IMG/VR virus record: IMGVR_UViG_3300032267_000069
Location: 1 to 20,453 of that record
Direction: 5' to 3' (one strand)
Length of the DNA: 20,453 nt
DNA from: a virus
The notes under the pieces are model-generated. The model ran no database searches, was not told the DNA's origin, and was given only the letters and a program-made list of their open reading frames with translations. The position numbers and the translations under genes are program-made. The first letter of the stretch is position 1; each line of letters opens with the position of its first letter. Shown here piece by piece: positions 1 through 9,400 of this stretch.

Positions 1-1011
1 AACGACTATTTATCCACCACATTTGACCCCATGCTGGTGCGCTGGTCAGATCAAGAATCTGTAACCAATTGGACACCCGCAGTCACCAATCAAGCGGGTA
101 GTATTCGACTTTCTCACGGCTCCAAGATTGTCACCGCAATGCAGAGTCGGCAGGAGATTTTGATATGGTCGGACTCATCTTTGTACTCCCTTCAGTACTT
201 AGGCCCTCCCTACGTTTGGGGCAATCAACTTTTGGCGGACAACGTATCTATTGCGGGGCCTAATGCATCCGCGATTGCTTCTGGCGTGGTGTACTGGATG
301 GGTATCGACAAGTTCTACAAATACGACGGACGCACCAACACCCTGCGCTGTGATCTGAGGCAGTACATTTTCCAAGACATTAACGTAGCCCAAGCAGAAC
401 AAATTTTTGCCAGCACAAACGAGGCATTTAATGAAGTCTGGTGGTTCTATTGCTCCGCAAATTCCAATACCGTAGATAAGTACGCGGTGTACAACTACCT
501 AGAAGATGCTTGGTACTACGGCACTATGGCTAGAACGGCTTGGTTGGATTCCGGCTTGCGTCAGTTCCCGATTGCAGCAACCTATACGTACAACATAGTT
601 AACCAAGAATCCGGCGTAGACGACAACGAAACCGGTACTACCCTGCCTATTAACGCCTACATCACATCCTCTGAGTTTGATATTGGCGACGGACACAACT
701 TTGGGTTTGTGTGGAGGATGCTGCCCGACATTACATTCAGGGGCTCGGACTCCGGTACGCCGCAGGTCACCATGACGCTACTGCCGTTACAAAACTCCGG
801 TTCGGGATACAACGTGCCTCCCTCCGTGGGCGGTGTGGACAACGGTACTGTGGCTAGGATTGGTACTTACACCGTTGAGCAATTTACTGGGCAGATCAAC
901 ACCCGAGTGCGGGGCAGGCAGATGGCCTTTAAAGTGGAGTCTACTCAAGTAGGTACAACTTGGCAGTTAGGTGCACCTAGGATTGATATCAAACCTGACG
1001 GGAGACGTTGA
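1..1011 (+). CDS. Virion (tail/DNA-stabilisation-type) protein, 5' truncated by window edge
   Basis: The frame is open from the first base, reading NDYLSTTFDP before the first ATG at 31, so the gene almost certainly begins upstream and only its C-terminal ~337 residues are seen. The text is rich in Trp, Tyr and Gly with repeating short beta-strand-like blocks (VRWSDQES, ILIWSDSSLYSLQYLGPPY, EVWWFYCSANS, YNYLEDAWYYGTMARTAWL). Such blocks are typical of beta-propeller-like tail hub or stabilisation proteins of short-tailed phages. From memory, close relatives are annotated simply as 'structural protein' in many proteobacterial phages. The stop TGA overlaps the next start (TGATG), which points to translational coupling. 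There are no catalytic motifs. Virion role is likely; the exact position (tail tube, hub or head-tail stabiliser) is an inference. Confidence 0.75.
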   Translation, partial: NDYLSTTFDPMLVRWSDQESVTNWTPAVTNQAGSIRLSHGSKIVTAMQSRQEILIWSDSSLYSLQYLGPPYVWGNQLLADNVSIAGPNASAIASGVVYWMGIDKFYKYDGRTNTLRCDLRQYIFQDINVAQAEQIFASTNEAFNEVWWFYCSANSNTVDKYAVYNYLEDAWYYGTMARTAWLDSGLRQFPIAATYTYNIVNQESGVDDNETGTTLPINAYITSSEFDIGDGHNFGFVWRMLPDITFRGSDSGTPQVTMTLLPLQNSGSGYNVPPSVGGVDNGTVARIGTYTVEQFTGQINTRVRGRQMAFKVESTQVGTTWQLGAPRIDIKPDGRR

Positions 1012-1355
1012 TGACGTATGTAATCACATCGGCAAACCCCATAAATCCCATCGCTGCTCCACGTTTACCAAATGCCCCGACAGAGTACGAACAGCGGTAC
1101 TTGGACAGTTTAAACAGTATTTTGCGTTTGTACTTCAACCAGCTTGACAACACCATACGGCAGCTACAAGCAGCGTCTAACATAAAGCTCAATGTTTACA
1201 CGGTAAGCACTCTACCCAACGCAGCAACTTCGGGCGCGGGAACCGTAGCTTTTGTATCGGATGCTTTGCTGCCAACTTTCGGCTCAACAGTCGTGGGCGG
1301 CGGTGCTGTAAAAGTGCCCGTGTATTCGGACGGAACCAACTGGAAAGTTGGTTAA
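1011..1355 (+). CDS. Small phage structural-operon protein with SDGTNWKVG ending
   Basis: 114 residues. A TTG at 1008 is in frame, but the ATG at 1011 is the better start: GGAG lies at 1001-1004, six bases upstream, and the ATG overlaps the previous stop. The N-terminal half (PTEYEQRYLDSLNSILRLYFNQLDNTIRQL) is predicted helical, possibly a short coiled coil. The C-terminal half (GAGTVAFVSDA...GGGAVKVPVYSDGTNWKVG) is a beta-type cap seen, from memory, at the end of many phage tail-associated and hypothetical proteins. The two halves look like a helical connector joined to that cap. It sits between two virion genes, so a virion or assembly role is likely. No enzymatic motif is visible, and the function is unknown. 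Confidence 0.75.
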   Translation: MTYVITSANPINPIAAPRLPNAPTEYEQRYLDSLNSILRLYFNQLDNTIRQLQAASNIKLNVYTVSTLPNAATSGAGTVAFVSDALLPTFGSTVVGGGAVKVPVYSDGTNWKVG

Positions 1356-1393
1356 TTGGACTGAACGTGATAACATATATCAACCCATATTTC

Positions 1394-1399
1394 AAGAGG
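1394..1399 (+). promoter_or_regulatory. Ribosome binding site fixing the start at 1405
   Basis: AAGAGG lies five bases before ATG 1405. It decides against the in-frame TTG at 1348, which would add 19 residues, overlap the previous gene and has no such site. Confidence 0.7.
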
Positions 1400-1404
1400 C
1401 AATT

Positions 1405-2637
1405 ATGAGCCTACAGCAACTCGCACAACACATGGCGGCGCATGGGCGCGGGCCGGATACTATGCTTATGCACGTGACGCCACGGGAAGTGTCGCGTCTT
1501 CAAGAAGCTGCTATGGCTCAAGGTGGGTCACTGACTATCAACCCCCACACAGGACTACCAGAGGCTGGGTTTTTTGACAACCCTTTGGGTTCTGTGATGG
1601 ACGCCGTTTCCAATGTCGGCAGGTCCCTTGGAGTCAGCGATGCGTTTGTCCAAGCTCGGGATGCTGTAACACAAAGTCCTTTAACACCGATAATAGCCGG
1701 TGCTCTGTTAGGCCCCGCAGGGTTGGGTCTTAGTGGTTTGGCAACCGCTGGCCTTGTTGGTGGAACATACGCTTTAGGTAGCGGCAGTTTGTCAAAAGGT
1801 TTGCAAGCAGGTTTAGGTGCGTATGGCGGTCACAGTTTGGCTGGCGGTCTTATGGGTATGGGAGCTTCAGCGGCGGGGGCCTCTCCCACAGCAACAGAAG
1901 CAGCAAAAAATCTTATGGCACAGGGGTACTCAGAAAGCGCTGCATGGGAAGCCGTTAATGGAGGTGCTGGAAGCGGTTTTGGCGCTGGCACTTCTACACT
2001 AGATAAACTAGGCGCTGGGGCTTCTGCTGCGTTTGATAACCCAAAAGGTTTTGTGGATGCTATGGGCGGTTTAAAAGGAACGGCTACTACCGCAGCCCTG
2101 CTTGCGGCTCCGGCTATGGCGGCAACATCGGCAAAAGACGCCCCCGCTGGAATCACAGCGGCTCCACAAACACCCCAGTACATTCGCCCTTATAAATTTG
2201 AACGTACAGTCCGGGCACCCGAGCTGGGTATTGGCTCGCGCCAACAAAACTGGTTTGATGACAGGCTAACTGCACTGCCTACATACCCAGCAACCCAAGC
2301 GGCAACAGGTGGTATCGTGGCTTTGGCAGGGGGCGGCATGAGTTCTCTAGGCTCGCTGGGTGGTTATTCTGACGGGGGGCAGTTGCTTCGCGGTCCCGGC
2401 GATGGTGTTTCGGATTCCATACCTGCCGTTATTGCCGATAAACAACCCGCTCGACTCGCGGATGGTGAGTTCGTAGTGCCCGCTCGGATTGTTTCAGAAT
2501 TAGGTAACGGTTCCACAGATGCTGGAGCCCGTAAGCTATACGCTATGATGGATCGCATCCAAAAAGCGCGAGGTACAACAACCGGTAAGCAGCAAGTGGC
2601 TAAAAACAGCCGTGCTGAAAAACACCTTCCCGCATAA
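1405..2637 (+). CDS. Gly-rich hydrophobic virion-associated protein with DGEFVVPA motif
   Basis: 410 residues starting at ATG 1405. Residues about 94-125 (TPIIAGALLGPAGLGLSG onward) form a long Gly/Ala/Leu hydrophobic stretch, the kind of segment that could insert into or cross a membrane. Residues about 30-55 carry SLTINPHTGLPEAGFF. The C-terminal third has GGIVALAGGG (about 302-311), GPGDGVSDSIPAVI (about 330-343) and LADGEFVVPARIVSELGNGS (about 352-371), followed by a helical YAMMDRIQKAR. From memory, this GPGDG...DGEFVVPA block recurs at the end of uncharacterised virion-operon proteins in many short-tailed marine and freshwater phages. It lies between a tail-type gene and a set of large low-complexity genes. 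The inferred role is a virion protein, possibly internal or ejected; no biochemical function is known to me. Confidence 0.8.
   Translation: MSLQQLAQHMAAHGRGPDTMLMHVTPREVSRLQEAAMAQGGSLTINPHTGLPEAGFFDNPLGSVMDAVSNVGRSLGVSDAFVQARDAVTQSPLTPIIAGALLGPAGLGLSGLATAGLVGGTYALGSGSLSKGLQAGLGAYGGHSLAGGLMGMGASAAGASPTATEAAKNLMAQGYSESAAWEAVNGGAGSGFGAGTSTLDKLGAGASAAFDNPKGFVDAMGGLKGTATTAALLAAPAMAATSAKDAPAGITAAPQTPQYIRPYKFERTVRAPELGIGSRQQNWFDDRLTALPTYPATQAATGGIVALAGGGMSSLGSLGGYSDGGQLLRGPGDGVSDSIPAVIADKQPARLADGEFVVPARIVSELGNGSTDAGARKLYAMMDRIQKARGTTTGKQQVAKNSRAEKHLPA
2308..2337 (+). other. GGIVALAGGG peptide motif (coding)
   Basis: This ten-residue Gly-rich motif near the end of the 410-residue protein is echoed by GGIAG...RMAGGG in the protein encoded at 4626-6374. 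Confidence 0.5.
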
Positions 2638-2646
2638 GGAGCCGAC

Positions 2647-4623
2647 ATGGCTGATCCACAACAGATAATTCAAAGTCAAACCACAATCCCAGACTACGCT
2701 AAGCCGTATGTCGAACGGATGTTGGGTAAAGCCGAAGCAATTTCTGGAACAAACTTAGGTGTTTACCCTAGCGAAAGAATTGCTGGGTTCGACCCCCTAC
2801 AGTTACAAGCGTACAGGCAAGCTGCCGCTATGGGCATGCCGTATGAGGCTCAGTTTGCACCATCCACAATGATGCAGTATGCGCAACGCGCAGCACAGAC
2901 AGGATACAACCCCGCAGCGTATGGCAGCTCTTTTACCTCTCCAGCAGCTTACAACCCAACAAACTTTAACTATCAAAGTGTAGCTGCCGACAGAGTAAAC
3001 CCATATCAATTTGGTGCTGCGCCCACAATCAACGCCGCCAGTTTCCAAGGCCCTCAAGGTGTTTCTGCTGAGCGTGTGTCAGCTCCCTCCCTACAAAACC
3101 TATCTATGCAAGCTGCGCCAAGTGTTTATGCGCAGCAAGTAGGAACGCCCACCATGTCTGCGGCGCAGACTGGATACAACCCAAGCCTGCAAGCCTATCA
3201 AATGGGACCTGCTGAGCAAGTGGGCACATCCGCATTCACTGCACCGGGGGCAGTTGAGGCTTACATGTCTCCGTACCAGCAAGCGGTTACGGATGTTGCC
3301 AAACGTGAGGCTCGTAGACAAGCCGATATTTCTGGAACGCAAAGCGCAGCCCAAGCCGTAAAAGCCGGTGCTTTTGGGGGCAGCCGCCAAGCTATCGAAC
3401 GCGCAGAAGCCGAAAGAAATCTGCAACAACGTCTGTCTGACATCCAGACAACCGGATCACAAGCCGCCTACCAGCAAGCAGGTCAGATGTTTACATCGGA
3501 TCAAGCACGCCAGTTAGCTGCTGCACAGGCTAACCAACAAGCCGGACTAACTACAGGCCAGCAAAACTTAGCCGCACAATTAGGTGTTCAGCAGTTGGGA
3601 ACACAAGCTGGTTTGCAAACAAGTCTGGCAAACCTGACAAATGAACAGCAAGCAGCGGTTCAAAACCAATCTGCCCAACTACAGGCACAGGGCCTCAACG
3701 CCCAACAAGCGCTCCAAGCCGCTTTAGCTAACCAAGGCGTGCAACAACAGGCCAACTTGCAGAACTTAAGCGCTGGTTTACAGACGCAAGGATTAGGCGC
3801 ACAAACAGGTTTAACTGCACAACAACTAAATCAGTCCACAGGTTTACAAGCGCTTTTGGCAAACCAGCAAATGGGCTACAACACGGCATCTCAGAATGCG
3901 CAGCTTGCGCAACAAGCCGCACTTGCAAATCAACAACTGCAAGGACAGTATGGGCTGACTCAAGGGCAATTTGGTCAACAAGCCGCTATGCAGAACCCGC
4001 AGCTTGCAATGCAAGCAGCACTGGCAAATCAGCAAATGGGGTACAACACCCAGCAAGCGCAAGAAGCCGCACGACAGTTTGGCTACGGTCAACAGATGCA
4101 AGCCGCAGGATTGGGTGCTCAGTACGGTTTGGCAGCGAATCAATTAAATGCTCAGCAACAACAGTTTGGTGCGGGTTTAGGGTTGCAAGGTCTCCAAGCA
4201 GGTATGCAAGGTCTTGGACAATATGGAAACCTGACAAACAGCTTACAGCAGCAACAGCAAAACATAGCCAACTTGCAAAATGCTTACGGCACGCAGGCGC
4301 AACAACAGCAACAGAACATCCTGTCGCAACAGTATCAAGACTTCCTGAATCAGCAGAACCAGCCGTATCGCCAAGTTGGTTTTATGTCCGACGTTCTGCG
4401 CGGTGTACCGTTATCACAGCAAACACAAAGCACATATCAAGCCCCACCAAGTTTCATGTCGCAAGTGGCAGGTCTGGGCGTTGCTGGTTTAGGTTTGGCA
4501 AATCTAGGTAAAACGGCTGCTAGTGTTTTTGGTAAAGAAGGCGGGCACGTTAGGACGAAGAAAGTTAAAAGCGAGTTGGCAGGCTTACCTGCAATTGCCG
4601 TTTCTAAGATTGGTAAGGATTAA
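2647..4623 (+). CDS. Gln/Ala-rich repetitive virion-operon protein
   Basis: 658 residues. AAGGAG at 2636-2641 sits ideally before ATG 2647, and the gap from the previous gene is nine bases. The N-terminal third is Tyr/Pro/Ala-rich with the repeated phrase QTGYNP (residues 84 and 174). A conserved-looking central block, about 206-267, begins YMSPYQQAVTDVAKREARRQ and contains KAGAFGGSRQAIERAEAERNLQQ. From memory, this block is shared by many uncharacterised phage proteins next to internal virion genes. Residues about 270-560 are an extreme Gln/Ala/Leu/Asn region of degenerate repeats, including ANQQMGYNT twice 55 residues apart, and are likely a long helical fibre. The C-terminus (LGVAGLGLANLG, then KEGGHV...LPAIAV) is short and hydrophobic, then basic. 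No enzyme motif is present. The role is inferred as structural or ejected. Confidence 0.8.
   Translation: MADPQQIIQSQTTIPDYAKPYVERMLGKAEAISGTNLGVYPSERIAGFDPLQLQAYRQAAAMGMPYEAQFAPSTMMQYAQRAAQTGYNPAAYGSSFTSPAAYNPTNFNYQSVAADRVNPYQFGAAPTINAASFQGPQGVSAERVSAPSLQNLSMQAAPSVYAQQVGTPTMSAAQTGYNPSLQAYQMGPAEQVGTSAFTAPGAVEAYMSPYQQAVTDVAKREARRQADISGTQSAAQAVKAGAFGGSRQAIERAEAERNLQQRLSDIQTTGSQAAYQQAGQMFTSDQARQLAAAQANQQAGLTTGQQNLAAQLGVQQLGTQAGLQTSLANLTNEQQAAVQNQSAQLQAQGLNAQQALQAALANQGVQQQANLQNLSAGLQTQGLGAQTGLTAQQLNQSTGLQALLANQQMGYNTASQNAQLAQQAALANQQLQGQYGLTQGQFGQQAAMQNPQLAMQAALANQQMGYNTQQAQEAARQFGYGQQMQAAGLGAQYGLAANQLNAQQQQFGAGLGLQGLQAGMQGLGQYGNLTNSLQQQQQNIANLQNAYGTQAQQQQQNILSQQYQDFLNQQNQPYRQVGFMSDVLRGVPLSQQTQSTYQAPPSFMSQVAGLGVAGLGLANLGKTAASVFGKEGGHVRTKKVKSELAGLPAIAVSKIGKD
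3859..4049 (+). repeat. Degenerate direct repeat within the Gln-rich gene
   Basis: A 26-base unit encoding ANQQMGYNT occurs at 3859-3884 and 4024-4049 with two mismatches, 165 bases (55 codons) apart. QAALANQ-type phrases recur around it. This suggests internal duplication followed by drift. Confidence 0.6.
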
Positions 4624-4625
4624 AC

Positions 4626-6374
4626 ATGTCTTACACACCCGAATCCATCAGCCAGCTACAAGCTAGGCTTAACCGGCTAAGCCCACAACAACTTAAACAG
4701 TTTGCCGCAACCAACTACGACGACCCTATCAGCCTAGCTCTGGCTATGCAGGTGGATTCCGAACGTAAAAAAATGACCGCCCAAGGTCAGGCAATGGCCG
4801 CAGGCCAACAGAAACCGCCTGTTGCAGCACAGGCTATTCAGAGCATGGGCGAACCCATGCCAAACCAAGCGCAAACACAGCTTCCAGAAAACACAGGTAT
4901 TGCGCAGCTCCCCGCACCTAACATCCAGTCAATGGCAGACGGCGGTATTGCAGGCTACGACATGGAGCCCGTGGTACGCATGGCCGGTGGCGGTACGCCA
5001 ATTGGTCGTTGGTGGGAAGGTATCACCCAAGATTGGGATAAACGCAACGAGAAAAATGCTTTGCGCGATACATTAGCTGCACAATTCGGCCCTGCCGGTG
5101 GGTTGCAAGGGCTTTTTAAAGAGCAAACAGATGAGGAACGCGCCGCAGCACACAAAGTGTTGAGTATTTTGCCCAAGCTGTCGATGGAACAAATGCTTTT
5201 GCTTAAAGAACAGGGCGTTTCTGCCTTGCCGCAAATATCAGCGGCACTAGCTCCGCCACCAAAAACAACCACACCAGCACCCGCCTCGGCAGCGGCATCG
5301 ACAGCCCCCGCATCCACAACACAAGTACCGCCACCCGATACTAAAACCCTAGACACGCCTCCTCCACCCCCACCCGGACCTAGAGCAACGATTGCACCAG
5401 CAAACAGCGGTATCGCAGCTTTGGCACTAACACCAGAAGCAATCGCAAAAGACCGCGCTGCCATAAGTGCGACACAAAACTTGGATATTCCAGCGCCAAT
5501 TAAAGAGGCTATGGGTGATGTTGCAAGCACAGAAAAAGCTGCCGCACAGCAACGCCTTGCGGAGTTAGAAGCCGACATCACCAAACGTGGCCCAGCATTT
5601 GCTGACCGCGAAGCCCGACTCAAAGCACGCGAAGCTGAGTTTGGACAACAAAAAGAAGACAACAAGTCTATGGCGTTGCTTGAAGCAGGTCTGGCAATTA
5701 TGAGCGGGTCTTCCCCCTACGCGCTACAAAACATAGGCGCGGGTGCTCTAGTGGGTACTAAATCCTACAAAGCAGGTCTTAAAGAATTGGCTGAAACACG
5801 TGACAAACTGGACGATGCGTTTGGTCGCATTGAAGAGTACCGCCGCACAGAAGGTGCGATGAACGACAAAGAGCGTCGCGCAGCAAAAGCCGATATTGAC
5901 AAAACTGTGATAGACGCTAAAAAGACAGGTGTTGCAGCGCTTACTGATAAGTGGAAACTGAATGAGCAGCAAGCAAATAGCATGCTGACACAGCTAGCGG
6001 AAAATCGTAGGAGCCTGTTTGTAGAAGGCGAAGCCACTAAACGTACGGCCATGACTGTTGCAGCGCAGAAAGAAGCTACCGCCGCTACTCTATTGCCCGG
6101 AGAAGCCCGAGTAGCTCTGATCCTCGGTACAGGTAAAACCGAAGCGGAGCGTTTGCAGTCCGGCCTGTCGGAACTCAACAGCATTAAAGACCGCCTAACC
6201 GAATCTAAGTTGGCTGAGCTGTACGTTAAGCACAAAAAAGAAGCAGAGGAGCGTATGCTGCCGGTCATGTCCCCGACAGAATTTGCTAAAGTTATTAGAG
6301 CCGCTGTGTCAGCGTACAACCCCCCAGTGGTGGATACCGGCAACGCGCAACCGGGGAACATTAGGCCCCGATAA
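4626..6374 (+). CDS. Pro-rich, coiled-coil internal virion-type protein
   Basis: 582 residues. AAGGA at 4615-4619 precedes ATG 4626, which begins two bases after the previous stop, so coupling is likely. The N-terminal ~60 residues are helical (SISQLQARLNRLSPQQLKQF). MADGGIAGYDMEPVVRMAGGG (103-123) repeats the Gly-rich tag idea of the 410-residue protein. Residues about 209-252 are a Pro/Ala/Thr-rich linker with a run of six Pro. Residues about 302-345 (LAELEADITKRGPAFADREA and on) form a strong coiled coil. Residues about 339-367 (MALLEAGLAIMSGSSPYALQ...GAGALVG) are a small apolar patch of a type recalled from internal virion protein genes, followed by more charged helix to ~550. There is no catalytic motif. 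Virion internal or ejection role is inferred from architecture and from the giant gene that follows. Confidence 0.78.
   Translation: MSYTPESISQLQARLNRLSPQQLKQFAATNYDDPISLALAMQVDSERKKMTAQGQAMAAGQQKPPVAAQAIQSMGEPMPNQAQTQLPENTGIAQLPAPNIQSMADGGIAGYDMEPVVRMAGGGTPIGRWWEGITQDWDKRNEKNALRDTLAAQFGPAGGLQGLFKEQTDEERAAAHKVLSILPKLSMEQMLLLKEQGVSALPQISAALAPPPKTTTPAPASAAASTAPASTTQVPPPDTKTLDTPPPPPPGPRATIAPANSGIAALALTPEAIAKDRAAISATQNLDIPAPIKEAMGDVASTEKAAAQQRLAELEADITKRGPAFADREARLKAREAEFGQQKEDNKSMALLEAGLAIMSGSSPYALQNIGAGALVGTKSYKAGLKELAETRDKLDDAFGRIEEYRRTEGAMNDKERRAAKADIDKTVIDAKKTGVAALTDKWKLNEQQANSMLTQLAENRRSLFVEGEATKRTAMTVAAQKEATAATLLPGEARVALILGTGKTEAERLQSGLSELNSIKDRLTESKLAELYVKHKKEAEERMLPVMSPTEFAKVIRAAVSAYNPPVVDTGNAQPGNIRPR
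4932..4994 (+). other. GGIAG...RMAGGG peptide motif (coding)
   Basis: Residues 103-123 of the 582-residue protein carry this Gly-rich tag. It resembles GGIVALAGGG encoded at 2308-2337 in spacing of Gly blocks and hydrophobic residues. Confidence 0.45.
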
Positions 6375-6391
6375 GTGACATAATATGCACA

Positions 6392-6421
6392 GGGCAGTAA
6401 GTTGTCGGTCTGCCCCCGACA
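6392..6421 (+). promoter_or_regulatory. Interlocked alternative stems in the leader of the giant gene
   Basis: The 66-base gap before the giant gene contains GGGCAG (6392-6397) pairing with CTGCCC (6410-6415), and TGTCGG (6403-6408) pairing with CCGACA (6416-6421). The stems interlock, so they are mutually exclusive or pseudoknot-like; a true H-type knot would have a zero-length third loop, so exclusive folding is more likely. A lone TAATAT at 6381-6386 could be a -10 box but has no good -35. The hairpins could adjust readthrough or translation of the giant gene. Function is inferred. Confidence 0.4.
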
Positions 6422-6440
6422 CACAATTCGCAGGTAATCT

Positions 6441-9400
6441 ATGCCAAAGTACGTAAGGCTTCCAGACAATACGTTGTTCCCGCTTAAAGAGGGAGAAGAC
6501 CCTTCAGCAGCGTTTGCTGAAGCTGAGAAGTTGTACCCGCAGGCATTTGGTTTTACTGAACAAAAAGTTGAGTCTAAAGACACCAAAGGATTCAAAGCTG
6601 CCGCAGCCGCAGGCTTTGAGCGGCTTAAAGGCGAGACTGCGCTGACTGCGGGTAAGTTAGGTTTGATGGACGTTGCGGAAGCAGAAGCCTATCAAAAAGC
6701 CCAAGAAGAAAAAGCCGCTAAACGGTTCACGCCAACCGAAGAAGGTTGGACTGAGGCCCCCTTCCAGAAAATCAAAGAGACTGCTGGCGGTTCTTTGCCG
6801 TATATGCTGGCTCCCGCAGCCGCAGGTGCTGCGGCCTTGGCCGCGCCAGTATCCGCTCCGGTTGCTATGGGTTTGGGTTTAGCAGGCGCGAGTTTGGCTT
6901 CGGCTGGACAGTTCACTGGAACCAACATAGCCCGTCAGATGGATACCGGCAAGACGCTGGAAGAAGCCAGCCTAGCCTCCGCCGTAGGTGCAGCCCTCCC
7001 TCAAGCGGCGTTAGATACAGCGGCTATGGCGTTGTTGCCCGGTGTGGGTAAGTTATTCGGCTCCGTGGGTTCTAGGCTGACAACAGAGCAGGCCAAGGCA
7101 ATTGCGAGCCAGACGCTGGGACGTACGATTGCCGACTACACAGCTAAGACCGGCATGGCTATGGGACGCGAGGGCCTGACCGAAAGCGTGCAACAGGTCT
7201 TGGAACGGCTGCAAGCAGGCTTGGCTATTACCGACCCGGAAGCTCGTAAAGAATACATCGACAGTTTTATTGGGGGGGCCGCGCTTGCGGGTGTTGGGGC
7301 TCCTGTTGGACGTGCGTTTGAACGCAGCGGCGCTAAGAGACAGGCTGAAATGGCCGTGCAAGAAGAGGCTGCAAATGCAGCCGCCAAAGCAGCAGCCGCC
7401 GAGGAAGCTGCCAAGACAACCCCCGAAGCACTTATTAAGCTGGATGACGACTTCCGCGCAGCAAAGCAGCAGCTTGCTGCTATGAACCAAGCGCTGGAAA
7501 CTAAACCCACCAAGCCCCCTAAACCCGCTGACCCGAACTCGGACGAAGCTGCCGAAGCAAAACTGACTTACGAACACGCTAAAGCTGAATACGACATCCT
7601 TAAAAAACAACGCGATGAATTTGTTGCAGAGACTTTTAAACCGTTAGTTGCAGAACACAACAAACGTAAAGATGCAATTGAGTCCATGTATACAGAAAAC
7701 ATGGCGCGTCTTGAACAAGAAGCGGGGCAAGAACAACCCACCGCACCCGGTGCTGTACGTAACACCAACCTCCCCGTGCCAGTAGCACGGTTGATGGATC
7801 AATACGATCAGCTACGTTCCAAACTTGACACGGTTGAAACCAATCTAGCAGCAGCTCCTGATGTTGCAACGCAAAAACAAATTGAAGCGGAACGTGCAGA
7901 CCTGATTAAACGCATGGAGGGCTTGGCCCCTCTGATTGAAGAGCGTGGCGGTGTTACGGCGTCTGAGCAAGATTTCATGAAGCAGCTTGAAAGTGCTGAA
8001 AAGAAACGTCGGGACTTACTGCAAAAGGGGGATTTTGATGCGGCTTCTAAGCAAGCCGATGTAGTAGCAGAGTTACAAGCCAAGCTGCCCCATCTAGAAG
8101 AGTTGCGCGGATTGCGTACGAAGATGGGACAAACACGCGATCTGTTCACAGCAGCAGAAGCCCCGATACCGTCTGCCGAAATTGCAGATGTCGCACCCCC
8201 CACCCCTGTAAAAGGCATGGCAGCAACGCCTGACGAAGCCGCGCCCATACCGCGTGCTGAAAAAGTACAGGCTGCACAAGTTAAATTGGCTGATGCCAAC
8301 ACAGCGTTAGCTGCGGCTGTTGGAGCTAAGAATCCAGAGGGCATCAACCAAGCGTTGCTACAGATCAACGAAGCAGAGAACGAAGTTTCTCGCGCAACTG
8401 AGAAACAGGAACAGGTCGTTAAGCCCGGGCTTGTGTTGGACTTATTTGATCCGGGCAACATCATTCGCACCGCCATCAATAATGGCGACCAAAAAGTTCT
8501 GAGTGATATTGCACGGCATACGGATACGCAGAAACTTAGAGCAGCACTAGACGAAAAGGCCACAGAAAAAGAACGCCTGATCAACGTGCTAGAAAGCAGG
8601 CTAGAGTCCCCCGGCATTAAACGTGAGCGTGCGGATTTGTTTGCGGATTTGTTTGATGCCAAACAAAGAGCACTGTTCACAAACGGTACATATCAAGATA
8701 CAGAGCTACAAGCGCTGTATGACAAAGGCGGCGCAGCCGCAGTTGAGTACGAAGTCATCACACGACAAGTTGCGGATTTATCCAAAAAAGTGACGGCAAA
8801 ACAAGGTAATGCCAAACAGTCTTTGTACGAGCAGCTTGTTGACCTAGCTGCACAGCATGAGGCTATCAAAGCCCAACTTGAGTCCGGTATTGCCGCTCCT
8901 ACAATGGGAGAAAAAGTTGCAGGCGTGCAAGCCCAGTTGGGTAAAGGTGAGGCCCCCGGCCCACGTCAGATGGATGCGGCTGAACGGTATCAACTCACAC
9001 GCAGGCTACAAGCTGTTGAGAATAAGTACAAGCTGGTTGAAGGCAAAGTTATGCCTGTCAGAGACCAAATTCAGAAACTGTGGGACAGTCTGTACACCAC
9101 TAAAGCCGTTGAAAAACCCAGCGCTATTGCTGAGAAAAAACAAGCAGCGTCTGACGCAGAAGCACGCATGCCCAAGCAGATGTCGCGTGAGGCAAAGCGA
9201 GCCCAAAGAATTAATGCCGGGGATGTCCGCCGCGAAGCTGAAGCTTCAGAAAAAATGCGCGACTTGGCGATGGAGTTGGGCCGTAGAGAACCAGCTTACA
9301 AAAAGTTCCTACAAGACAGTAAAAAAAGGCTTGACACGTTAGTTAAAAAGTACGGCAGCGGTGACGATGCGGTGTCTTCATACAAAGCAGAAGTTCGCTC

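Noticed and set aside
1348-1404. 19-residue N-terminal extension from TTG for the Gly-rich protein
   Set aside because: It overlaps the previous gene's end, lacks a ribosome site, and a good AAGAGG stands before ATG 1405.
4955-5665. 236-codon - strand frame rich in Gly/Val/Ala
   Set aside because: Mirror of the Pro/Ala-rich linker of the sense gene; no start signal.
5765-6595. 276-codon - strand frame spanning the gap between the 582-residue and giant genes
   Set aside because: Low-complexity reverse translation of coding sequence; crossing a 66-base gap without a stop is not unusual.
7808-8680. 290-codon open frame on the - strand opposite the giant gene
   Set aside because: It is antisense to a clearly coding region, Ser/Ala/Leu-rich as expected from the reverse of Ala/Glu/Lys-rich codons, with no ribosome site or recognisable domain.
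9321-9327. Run of seven A followed by GG, a possible slippery site
   Set aside because: The phase does not fit X XXY YYZ in the coding frame, and no stop or alternative domain makes a shifted product useful.
8857-9342. 161-codon + strand frame inside the giant gene, one base out of phase
   Set aside because: Basic, low-information sequence; the giant frame stays open and has coiled-coil logic throughout. No ribosome site.
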